64,000 bases of DNA. Origin: Amphibalanus amphitrite (taxonomy: Eukaryota > Arthropoda > Thecostraca > Balanomorpha > Balanidae). A program made the translations under genes and the position numbers. The notes under the pieces were generated by a model that was not told where the DNA came from, made no database searches, and worked only from the letters and a program-made list of their open reading frames with translations. The stretch covers positions 868,001 through 932,000 of the forward strand of contig NW_024881595.1 of assembly GCF_019059575.1 (NCBI RefSeq), in the 5' to 3' direction. Positions 49,401 to 57,188 of this stretch are shown here, one piece after another (the stretch's first letter is position 1; each line of letters begins with the position of its first letter).

Positions 49401-52400
49401 TTCTAAGATCGATCACGTTATCAACACCCTCCGGCGTCAAGCCGTAACTAAAAGACCGACCCTCCGACTGCGAGCCCTTGAGAGCCGTCCCGATTGTGAA
49501 GATCGCGAGCGCGCCCCAGATACAACGTCAATCGCTCTCCGGCGGTCAGTTTTCGCCGTGAGGGGTGGAGAGAGCGGAGGAGTGGACAGAGCGGGCCGGG
49601 AGCCGCGCTGAGAGCAGCCCGCCAAGGTTAGATGCCGTGACGTCGGAGGCTGGCCTGCCCCGGGAGCGCAGTAACATATACCCGTTGGCCTTGGGTAATG
49701 GCCGCTGCCCGCGGCTGGGGAGAGAATGAGCCCCCAACACCGTTAGGAATAGGCACACACAGGGTTATTGATGAAGTGGGAGGGAATGGGAGGCTGAGGC
49801 AGATGGCGGTGGTGAGGGAAATGTACGATTGACATGTGATATGAATATCGGAGCAAGGGCGAAATGGAGACGTTATGTGTCTGACCTTGCTGGTCTGATG
49901 GCTTAGCCGAACGATGGACTCCAAAGCTAATAGCCAGATACAGACAAGATAACAGTGTTCAACGCCAACAGAAGTCCATTCGTTTTACAGCAATCAGGAT
50001 TGTGCAAGGTTACGTAAACCTCACAAGTCGAGGCCCATGAATACGCGAAAGAGCGAAAGTGCGTCCATTTTCATGGTACGCTGCACGTGCTAGGCACTGG
50101 ACCCTGTCTGCGTAGACGCAACGCGTGTCGCTATGTTGACATGACCTCCGTACCGCTGACGGCTGAACTCCGCAGGAGGTAAACGGCACAGGAGGAAACT
50201 GCTGCTGGCTGCTCTGCGTGACCGTCGCACATTCTTCTGCAGGGAGCTACTCGGTCAGTTTCCCACGTGTTGCACTCGCACCGCCTGACTCCTGAGACTG
50301 GCATTGACCGACGCCCGGAGAGCAGGATGACAGAGCCACGGAGCTGCATTTTGCAAGTATAGTGGCAGAGCCACGAAGTTCCTTGAGGAAACAGACTCGC
50401 GGAGTTGCCTCAGTCTGTGAGCGGGACTCCGATCACTGAAGACAAATGCACTGCCGACAGTGGCGGCGGAAGGTAATTTTGGATGGGGGTGCAAAGTTTT
50501 CCCAAGGGGCCCCTCTGGAAGTTTTGGGCCCCCCTCCAGTGTTTTTTTTTTTTTTTTTTGAGTGATCATTATTGATTCATGAAAAATGAAGATTTTGGAA
50601 AACTATCCCCATACACACAAGTTCTGTAAAAGGTTTGAAATTGCAGTGTACCTACCTATCTCAAATAATGAAAAAAAAAGAAGTAAATGCAGCTAGTTTT
50701 TTATCGCCTAATCTTTTAGTCTAGCCACCACCCGCAGCGTCTCAAACCACTTTTCTGGATCCGCAGTGGACCATTGAGTGCCCTACGACACCGTTCCAAG
50801 AAGACCGTGTTTAGATGCCCCTTGGAAACCGACCACATAGAGACTCCTCCAAAGACCTACATGACTCCCCAGACTGAATGAGCCCTCCGATCACAGTCGG
50901 TCCCTTGAAAGTTGCTGAAAGGTTTCAGAAGACAGTATAGGCTCGTCTTTTTGTCTTTTGTCTTTTGAGGGCTCTTAGAAACCGGTATCGGACCCAAAAA
51001 AGCCTGTATGGAGGCCCTCCAAAGCCGGGGTGGAGGCCACAGGAGCCGATGTTTAGCCTAAAGAGCCGGTATGGAGGACTGAGTAGAGGAAAGGGGTCTC
51101 AGTGGGGCCTTCGGGGGCAAACTTTTGAGCCCCAAAAGTATGTGTGGGGTCTTAGAGGCAGGTAGGCCCCTGGGGTATGCACGGGGTCCCAGGAGCTCGC
51201 GTGTGAGCCCATATATTCGGCTGGCGGCTACTAGAACCAGCATGGTGATTCTTAGAAGCCGCTTAGACCCACATTTCATGGGTCATGAGTCCCAAGAGTC
51301 GATGTATGTATGAACCATAAAAGCCGGTGTAGGGCCCATGGCCCTATAAGTTCCGACATTGAGACTCTCAGAGGCCGGCGACGGGGCACCAAGAGCAGAT
51401 AAAGTGCCTCAACAAGCCGACATGGGGCCTGAGAATCAGTGTGGAATTCTTGACCAATTTTTGACCACCCTTGTGGCGCAGTTGGCAAGTGCGTTCACGT
51501 TTGGTGTGGGAGGTCCTTGGATCAAAGCTGACCTCTGGCAGCGTTTTCCTCGGCCGGCTCCTACCCAGGAGATGGCAGTAACTGGGGAGTGTTCGCTCGG
51601 TCGTGGGGATTAACGCTGTGCCAACCAGCGCCCCCGGCCGCAGGTACACGGGCCTGATCCGCCTTTAAACAGATCCTTCGGTCCGGTGACATGTTCCGAG
51701 GGCACGGCCTCGCTTCATGTCCCGGAGCAGCCCTCTGACCTGCCGGGCCCGAGAAATCGGGATAGCCCCAGCGTGCGCACCAGTGCGGTGCCACCTGGGG
51801 CATGTGACAGGAAGCGTGCGGTCAAGGCTGTCCCGCGTAGCGGGTGCCGAAAACGATTCGTACCACTGCCGTGTGTATAGTGTACTAACCCAGTATGAAT
51901 GTGTGCTACTAACGACAAAAGCCCGAGTCGGGCACCAAAAAAAAAAAAAAAAAAAAGTTCCGACATTGAGACTCTCAGAGGCCGGCGACGGGGCACCAAG
52001 AGCAGATAAAGTGCCTCAACAAGCCGACATGGGGCCTGAGAATCAGTGTGGAATTCCAGGAGCCTGCGTGAGCTCTCGGAGACCTTCGTATTTCGTAAGG
52101 TCCACAAAGGTCGTTGGATCCTCTGAATCTGAACTTTGTGGGGCCCTCAGAGGCCAGCATGTCTCCTGGCACCTGCCTGCGTTGAGTTGAGACCCTCCGA
52201 GGCCGTCGTAGGGTTCTTCAGAGGCCAGCGTTGGCCCTTGAAGCCTTCGTTAGGCCCTAGAAGCCGTCAAGAGGGCCCTCAGAGGTCAGCATGGCCCTGG
52301 AGCCTGCCTGCGTCGAGGCCCTCAGAGGCCGTCGTGGGGCCCTCAGACGCCAGCGTGGGCCTTCGGAGCTTGCGTTGGGTCTTAGAGACCATCGTGAGGG

Positions 52401-55400
52401 CCCAGAGAGGTCGTCGTCAGGGCTCTCAGCCCCTCAGGGACCGTCCTGGGGTCCTCAGAAGTTGTTGTGAAGCCTTCGAGAGGATCATCAGAGGTCGTCA
52501 TGAGGGTCCTTGACCATAGTGAGGGTCTTCATGGGCCCTCAGATACCTTTGCAGGGCTCTCAGAGGCCTTGGTAAGACCGCTAGAGGCCATCGTTGTTAG
52601 GGCCCTCAATAGACCGTTGTAGGGCCCTCAGATGCCAGCATAGCCCCTGCAACCTGGCTGTGTTGGGGCCCTCAGAGGCCGTCGCTGGGCCATCTGAAGC
52701 CAAATGGGCCCTCAGACTTGAGTTGGGTCTAGGGCCGTCACGAGGGCCCTCAGATACCGTCGTAGAGACCCTCAGAGGCCAGTGGGGCCCCTGGAGTCCT
52801 GTGGGACCCTCAGCGGTCGTCATGAGGGCCTTAAGTGGCCGTTGTAGGGCCCCAGGGGACAGAGTTCGTCGTGGGAGCCCTCAGAGATCGTCATAAAAGG
52901 GCTCTCTGAGGCCGTCGTGGGGCCCTCAGATGCCGCGTGGAGCACCAAACGCGGCTCGGGACACTTCTAGGCCGGTGTGGGGGCCCCAAAGACTAGCATG
53001 GGGCGCTCCTGACCATAATTGGACATCCCGGATGATTCCACATCAGTGTTCGTTTCCCGATCACTGGTTTTCAGGAGAAAATGTATTGGATGGTGCGATG
53101 GGCCCCTTGTACGAATTTTGGGGGTGCAAAAAGATATATTTGCACCCCCATGTTCTTTGATGGGGGTGCAGCTGCACCCCCTGCACCCCCTATTCCGCCG
53201 CCACTGACTGCCGATCTGATTCAGAACCAAACCGAAGGAGAAGCATTCCAGCGGCGACGCTCCATCCGCAGCCAGCCCCGCTCGACAACTCGGCCCTTAT
53301 CCGACCCTGACACGGGCCGCGCTATACCCTCCCCGTCCGTCCGCCGATGTAATCAGGTCTCAGCGGACCGGCGCCGGCCGCCCGCCACCGCGGGGCCACC
53401 GCCGCCGAGCCCGTGTCGGTCCTTCGGCCGTGCCGTGTCAGGATTCAGGTCAGGTCGCCGCCAGCGGCGGACTGGGGCAGTTTTTGTACGGGGATGGCCC
53501 GATCTACTGGCGGCTTGAATTGCCATCAGCTGAGATCGAGGGTCGTGTTTCAAGGCCGGGCGATAACACGGACTCGCTTAATGTTCATAGGAGTGGACAG
53601 ATGTTTTGTGCTGTTAGTCCGTGTGGTCCCGTTGGTTGACAAGTGGTAACAACGGACAAGAGTTCGCGCACGCTCCTCCGCTGTGTCCAGTTATCGTGTC
53701 CCTTTCTTTTTATCCCGGATGTTCCAACAAATGCCCTGTCTCTGACCGGATGGAGGTTGGAATTATCCAACTGGACTGCTCAGGACGGCCAAAGTAGGAC
53801 TATCATGTTCCCACATCTTTCAGTTAGGAACAATCACTGTGGTTTGAGTCTTGAGATGTATGATACCTACTCTCGGGAGAAACCATCCATTATTTTAACC
53901 CCGCAAGTTCAGAGAGCACGTGAAGCATAATCCCCTCCGCGCACGAGATCACCGCTGGATCTTCTTCAAAGAACCGCCAGCAAGTCGGCACTTCAGAGCA
54001 GCGTGCTTTTGTTTCACGCCCTAATGCATCTCGGCTGCAATGAATCAGCCCATCAGCGTCCTACTGCACCTCGGCGCGGCGTTCCGGACCAGTGGCTATC
54101 GCGGGTGTTACAACTACCCCGGGGGTATGTCGGGTGGGTCGGTCGGCCAGTGGGACGGCTGCGCGAGTGACACCTCGTGCTGAACAAACAACAGGCGGCG
54201 TTACTAGGGCGTTAGGAGAGCTCAGCGGGGTAAGGCCAGACCGGACCTAGGCGAGGTATGCCCGTTTACGATTAGCAGACACGGAGGGGTGCCTATTTAA
54301 CGTCCCCAATGCGGACAATTGGACTTTTAGCGGGTGAGCCGTTCAGAACTAAATGTCTGTGAAAGAAATTTTAAGTGTCTCTTACTAACGATAGCAAGCG
54401 AAGTTCCCTTCTAAAGAAAACTCTTGAATAGCTAATGTTTTTTTTTGTAAAACTTGGCTGGGCCCGCCTCTTCCTGCAGTGCTCCGCCTCGTTTCCGCCC
54501 CTGACGGAGCGGTTATCACGGGTGTCGGTGGGCGCGACAGGTGTCCGCGGACCGGCCGTGTGTCCCAGTTTGGGGCGTGGTGAGCGGACACCAGATGGGC
54601 GCGCTGTGTCGGTCAGCCAGCACCGCCGACGGGAGACAACAGCGGCACACTCCGTAATGAGGCCAGCGGCTATCGTGCAATCGCTATGCGAAGATAAACG
54701 CACTTCCCAAGTGATACTTGGAATAGTAAATTAGGCTATTCTTTTCACGTTTCGGTTCGTTATTACTCACCCATAGGGAGCTTCGAGCACTGACAAATTT
54801 TTAACCGAAATACAGACATCACCGACAAACGGTTAAAGATAATGAGCCTATTGTGATTGACAGGCTGTCTCCTTTGTCATCGAAATCGCTCAAGGATTTG
54901 AGTGATCGACGGCCTTGGGCGTCCAAATTCAATTGCGTTTTATATGCGTGCATTCATTGCATATTTCTGGTTAGTGAGCAATCAACTGAAACCATGTACT
55001 CTTGCGAATGCTCCCATACAGGGTGGAAAGTAATTACGCGAACATGTATTTTCTTACAATTTTGACCGTCAGTGGAGCATTTTTATGAGTGCGGGCTGTC
55101 ATGGAACATAATTGGTCGTGTTTGTTGTCGCCTCATCTACCAAAAGTGACCTAACTTTGAACAATGACCTGGAAGGTCTTAAACAACCTCTCGACTTAAA
55201 ATGGTGCAGACACCATACGCTGCACAAGACCGAAATGGGCAAAGAGCTCAATTTGGAGCTGCCAGGGAAAGCGTTTGTGATTATTTTCGCCGGACTGGCG
55301 GAGAAGGGATTTGTAGCGGTCTCAGCACCAGCATTGCACAATTATACGTTTTTTTTAAACATAATAACACTTGAGAGGACTTAAAAAGCAAAGCCGTCCG

Positions 55401-57188
55401 CGGCAGCAACCCCTCGGCGAATTCTGTCGCCGGATGGGTGGTCACCATGTCGGCGACAAAACGACGCCAGTCGACCCGAAAACTGGCAAATTAGCTTACT
55501 CTGGCCGGGTACCCGATCTAGGATATCACGATTCGCACATTAATACGCAAAAATTCGAAAATTAAGCCGTAGAAACCCTCGGGATGACCAAAATTCACAA
55601 ATTAACAGCAGAATTGTTAATTGAAGCTTTTCAAAGACAATCAAAGATGGACAGAGGAGGACAGGCAGCTGGATTTGTGGTTGGGTGAGACATCTGTGGA
55701 CTGTGAAACTGTTTCATCCGTCAAACCTGCAGAACAACTGCTCTAAGGGCTGCTGTTGCGTCCTATGTCCCGTCCGTCCCAACCTTCAAACATCCGGCAA
55801 AGGAACACATCAGTGGGTCACGAGCCCCCGGGTGGTGTCAGAATTGCGTGTAGCGCTAAAAAAGGTCACTAAAAATAAAGTATACAACCGGTGGAACATC
55901 CTCCAAGACGAGTGTCTCTGTCTAATCCACCGTGCAACGAAAGGGGCAAAATGATTGAGCGCACTTTTGTGCCCGACGCAAAGAAACTGCTCTTCGTGAT
56001 TGGTGAAGTCCTTACTTTCATGGCCAACAAAACGCAATACTGGTGCTGTGAGAACCTGTTTTTCTTCAGGACATACAAAAGCTGATCTGGGAAACGCCTG
56101 GGCCTCAATTCGACTAAAAATCTCCAGATGACTCCTCAGGAGACCGTCTAAAAGCTGCAAGGAGCCACCAATACCGATTACCTCACTGGACAGCTCTATA
56201 AGGTGTGGGCTGAGCTTTGGCCAACAGATCTTCACATGCTGATGTAAATCATGCCGGAACGCCTATGTCAATGTATCGCAACGAGATAAGGATAAAGTAA
56301 AACATATATTGTTTATGTCACCGCCGTTTTTTTTTTCATTACTAGAAGACGAAAAAGTATGTTCGCGTAATTACTTTCCACCCTGTAGGTATTACGTTTA
56401 AGATATTCACTTGTATGAAGTGGCGGTCAGGGATGATTAGCTTTCCACTTCTGCTAAGATGCTTAGAAACGATAACCGCAATATGCATTAGAGACACATT
56501 AAACGCTAACGTTTAGCCGGATATTAGCTTTATTATCGACGCCGCGGTGATAATCGGCTATGAGCGACCACTAACGACGAAACTTCTGTTCCAAGGCATG
56601 CCAGAGAAAGTGTGGCTTTGGGTCATTGTGTTGTAATAATGTGAAATGGTATCTCGATGAACTTTCGTCTATTGTATTACGTTATCATTTATCACCTACA
56701 GACTAACTTGTTTTACAATGCCCCGACTGCGACATAACTCTAGCGCGACAGGCGTTCCTATGGGTCCGTAAATATTCATCTACTCATTCCGTGCGGCCTT
56801 TCTCACCGTTCCGTGTCGGTGCGTCTCTTCCCGGGTCTCTCACCCATAACCCTAAGGTCTCTCATCCCCGGGTCTCACGCCCGTGTCTCTAATCCCTTGT
56901 GTGTCTCAGTCTCGGGTCTCTTACCCTGGTACTATATTTCATCCCTCAGGTCTCTCACCCTTGGGTCTCTCACTCCCTGCTCTCTCACTCTCTGTTCTCT
57001 CACCCCAAGCCAACTCACCTGCCACCGTAGATGTCTTCGGTGAGCGGGGTCTTCTCGTCGGCGTCATAGTCGTCCTCCTCGAGGCCATAGGTGGCCGACT
57101 GGGCGTTAGGAGCGGCCGGCATGGCGGCGGGCGCCGGCGAGCGCGCCGACGGGGTGCTGCTGCCGGCGGCTCGTGACGAGGCCGCCTT
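28305..57188 (-). CDS. CHS: Chitin synthase, near-complete (gene 2; 19 exons)
   Basis: Converts UDP-GlcNAc to chitin at the plasma membrane. Exons in coding order: 57188-57019, 48457-48210, 37339-37209, 36387-36225, 35624-35412, 34684-34485, 34359-34215, 34082-33880, 33705-32347, 32180-32013, 31840-31535, 31256-31021, 30780-30656, 30528-30365, 30178-30002, 29727-29560, 29410-29176, 28959-28808, 28490-28305. They sum to 4749 bases, 1582 codons plus TGA, in frame throughout; arthropod enzymes are of similar length. N-terminal half: PLTEDIYGG motif and about nine membrane spans. Centre: catalytic domain with DGDIDF, EDR (about residue 870) and QRRRW (about 907). Then five spans, WGTRE (about 1090), a charged helix, two more spans and a Ser-rich tail. 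The start is unresolved: exon 1 follows a strong acceptor, so translation begins in an unseen upstream exon or at an internal ATG (57122). Confidence 0.96.
28808..28959 (-). CDS. CHS: Gene 2 exon 18
   Basis: Encodes TPILGNIRRASLRADALKAL and a Lys-rich helix ending in NKYNNQPK. Phases match gene 1 exon 6367-6506. Confidence 0.92.
29176..29410 (-). CDS. CHS: Gene 2 exon 17
   Basis: KTDSPEEMLRKNAVEIVKNM followed by a Gln/Arg-rich tail with RRRTIQNLVNQQQRR. Donor gtgcgt, phase 1. Confidence 0.92.
29560..29727 (-). CDS. CHS: Gene 2 exon 16, last membrane span
   Basis: Fifty-six codons: EPIGLVFVFFFALILVIQFF then MLFHRFGTLSHI. Phase 0 at both ends. Confidence 0.94.
30002..30178 (-). CDS. CHS: Gene 2 exon 15, the insect exon 8a/8b equivalent
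   Basis: 177 bases, 59 codons, phase 0 at both ends, ARIANDLAELR to TLIEETGQ with one membrane span. Size and position equal the mutually exclusive 177-bp exon of insect CHS1. Flanking introns (274 and 186 bases) hold no second copy. Confidence 0.94.
30365..30528 (-). CDS. CHS: Gene 2 exon 14
   Basis: Encodes KNPLWIEDKALRKGKVEFLS and ends YLFPIDEDKAEK. Collinear with gene 1 exon 4236-4405. Confidence 0.93.
30656..30780 (-). CDS. CHS: Gene 2 exon 13
   Basis: Variable linker with HHHHGRRRSFSRSS followed by an acidic SESDESSSETS segment. Confidence 0.9.
31021..31256 (-). CDS. CHS: Gene 2 exon 12
   Basis: ELEEERKAAEQAKKRPDGIL to NRRMDQVEG. Includes FSFANLFRIMCCTYPK and a heptad-like helix, both shared with gene 1. 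Confidence 0.93.
31535..31840 (-). CDS. CHS: Gene 2 exon 11, three membrane spans and WGTRE
   Basis: 102 codons. NNVTWGTREV at 31559-31573. Gene 1 splits this exon in two with a GC-AG intron. Confidence 0.95.
32013..32180 (-). CDS. CHS: Gene 2 exon 10
   Basis: Fifty-six codons, GTILGPGTIFLMLVGAFVAA and a second hydrophobic span. Same length as in gene 1. Confidence 0.95.
32347..33705 (-). CDS. CHS: Gene 2 exon 9, catalytic domain
   Basis: 453 codons in one exon. Starts with the span HVWIWVLWLFSQTWITLHIW, then CATMWHE, DGDIDF, QGEDRW (EDR at 32563-32571) and NQRRRW (32446-32460). Ends CAG|gtgagc. Gene 1 has an extra intron within the equivalent region. Confidence 0.97.
33880..34082 (-). CDS. 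CHS: Gene 2 exon 8
   Basis: FACKICIQGFSFAFPVNLTI and following hydrophobic residues, then RDTIPSYLFFECPSGDYI. Part of the N-terminal membrane domain. Confidence 0.93.
34215..34359 (-). CDS. CHS: Gene 2 exon 7
   Basis: TAGVPIGAVTDTADFARFQD, then the span VYVALIQILCAYLAYIFG. Donor gtaggt, phase 1. Confidence 0.92.
34485..34684 (-). CDS. CHS: Gene 2 exon 6
   Basis: AIQYLGTIKERMKTTRYFTY, the span LWKIMVFFACMVLFMYF, then FDQHKLFVNE. Confidence 0.92.
34685..35411. other. Gene 2 intron 5
   Basis: 727-base intron with no recognised repeat or gene. Confidence 0.6.
35412..35624 (-). CDS. CHS: Gene 2 exon 5
   Basis: MLSRTNKESKRFLKTVCDIA, two membrane spans and GWWENYVDKKSRV. Donor gtaagt, phase 1. 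Confidence 0.93.
36225..36387 (-). CDS. CHS: Gene 2 exon 4
   Basis: SVRRPGFRDFLVVVMFETLH, then two spans ending VPGIFG. Donor gtacgt. Confidence 0.93.
37209..37339 (-). CDS. CHS: Gene 2 exon 3
   Basis: LDKTWRVQLPDLEKVAWVWC and MVPEAGTLFRSTRMCFFK. Joins exon 2 across a 10.9-kb intron. Confidence 0.92.
37965..38972. mobile_element. piggyBac-like MITE, family 2, copy v
   Basis: 1008 bp, TTAA at both ends, perfect terminal inverted repeats of at least 22 bases beginning TTAACCCGCGCACCGACGGG. G-run/C-run hairpins next to each end. The centre has an inverted repeat (38263-38378) enclosing AGGTCA motifs. Lies in intron 2 of gene 2. Non-coding. Confidence 0.88.
38263..38378. promoter_or_regulatory. 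Inverted repeat enclosing a nuclear-receptor half-site cluster
   Basis: Arms TCGTCAATCCGCATCGAATG and CATTCGATGCGTCTTGACGA enclose AGGTCAAGGTCAAAGGTTGACC and AGGTCA-CG-TGACCT (38327-38340). The same layout recurs at 45833-45949. Regulatory role inferred only. Confidence 0.4.
38973..45222. other. Gene 2 intron 2, middle part
   Basis: Alternates between AT-rich DNA and CpG-rich patches (about 39340-39600, 40200-40420, 41090-41300, 42260-42700, 43930-44180, 44560-44840). Reading frames there follow base composition and show no family. Some patches could be enhancers or alternative promoters; nothing specific can be claimed. Confidence 0.4.
45223..46269. mobile_element. piggyBac-like MITE, family 2, copy vi
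   Basis: About 1047 bp, related to copy v. Imperfect termini TTATCACGCGCACTGCAGGG and, at the right, CTGCAGTGCGCGTGTTAT. Subterminal hairpins G-run GTTGTTTTCAAC C-run on both sides. An internal inverted repeat with AGGTCA/TGACCT lies at 45833-45949. Confidence 0.72.
45833..45949. promoter_or_regulatory. Inverted repeat enclosing a half-site cluster, second copy
   Basis: Arms TCGTCAATGCGGATCGAATG and CATTCGATGCGCCTTGACGA. The loop contains AGGTCATGACCT (IR-0, 45868-45879) and more half-sites. Same length as the structure in copy v. Confidence 0.4.
46270..48209. other. Gene 2 intron 2, upstream part
   Basis: No element or exon recognised. A GC-rich patch lies at about 47240-47960. Confidence 0.4.
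48210..48457 (-). CDS. CHS: Gene 2 exon 2
   Basis: RRSIVPETKRWDVFRVLPPE, the first membrane span (KIIKVIVIIITFGVVLTCGV), then TSQLKTDKSVEYCNRNI. Enters in phase 2, leaves in phase 1. Confidence 0.93.
48458..50449. other. Gene 2 intron 1, 3' part
   Basis: No element or gene recognised. Short G-run at about 48979. Confidence 0.4.
51349..51449 (+). repeat. 101-bp direct repeat, left copy (candidate target duplication)
   Basis: From AGTTCCGACATTGAGACTCT to GTGGAATTC. By eye identical to 51956-52056, the two copies flanking the SINE. Confidence 0.9.
51450..51955 (+). mobile_element. tRNA-derived SINE with poly(A) tail
   Basis: About 506 bp. Near the 5' end a perfect A box TGGCGCAGTTGG and, about 40 bases on, a B-box-like CCTTGGATCAAAGC. 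The 3' end is CCCGAGTCGGGCACC followed by about 20 A. Flanked by 101-bp direct repeats. No coding capacity, as expected for a polymerase III-derived SINE. Confidence 0.82.
51956..52056 (+). repeat. 101-bp direct repeat, right copy
   Basis: Begins directly after the SINE poly(A) tail and matches 51349-51449 at every position I compared. Confidence 0.9.
53215..55016. other. Gene 2 intron 1, middle part
   Basis: GC-rich to about 53500, then mixed composition. No gene or element recognised. Confidence 0.4.
55019..56385 (+). mobile_element. Tc1/mariner-like element, decayed
   Basis: 1367 bp between TA dinucleotides (55017-55018 and 56386-56387) with about 27-bp perfect terminal inverted repeats CAGGGTGGAAAGTAATTACG and onward. 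The size and TA target fit Tc1/mariner. The interior has several interrupted frames; a plus-strand stretch near 56200 (LWPTDLHMLM, then MPERLCQCI after a stop) faintly resembles the C-terminus of such transposases. No intact transposase. Confidence 0.75.
56390..57018. other. Gene 2 intron 1, 5' part
   Basis: Includes a GGGTCTCTCACCC-like short repeat (about 56830-57005). Otherwise nothing recognised. Confidence 0.5.
57019..57188 (-). CDS. CHS: Gene 2 exon 1 (first coding exon seen)
   Basis: Fifty-six codons plus two bases: an Ala/Ser/Pro-rich start, then ATYGLEEDDYDADEKTPL and TEDIYGG, the conserved N-terminal motif of arthropod chitin synthases. Preceded by a strong pyrimidine tract and cag, so an upstream exon is likely. 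An in-frame ATG at 57122 (MPAAPNAQSATYG) is the alternative start. Confidence 0.85.

Larger units (their letters stand above)
50930..53000. repeat. GGGCCCTCAGAGGCC minisatellite
   Basis: Imperfect units of about 30-45 bases (gggccctcagaggccgtcgt, agcctgcgt). Best preserved at 52140-52960; interrupted by the SINE at 51450-51955. Confidence 0.85.
50458..53206. mobile_element. hAT-like element (E) with internal minisatellite and nested SINE
   Basis: 2749 bp, perfect 8-bp duplication ACTGCCGA (50450-50457 and 53207-53214), terminal inverted repeats CAGTGGCGGCGGAA. The interior is mostly a GGCCCTCAGAGGCCGTCGT minisatellite; a SINE has landed in it. No transposase. Located in intron 1 of gene 2. 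Confidence 0.87.

Noticed and set aside
52594-52896. 100-codon frame in hAT-like element E
   Set aside because: Falls in the GGGCCCTCAGAGGCC minisatellite; repetitive translation only.
55810-56235. 141-codon minus-strand frame in the mariner-like element as a transposase
   Set aside because: No DDE-type motif or other transposase feature visible; the plus strand shows the only faint resemblance.
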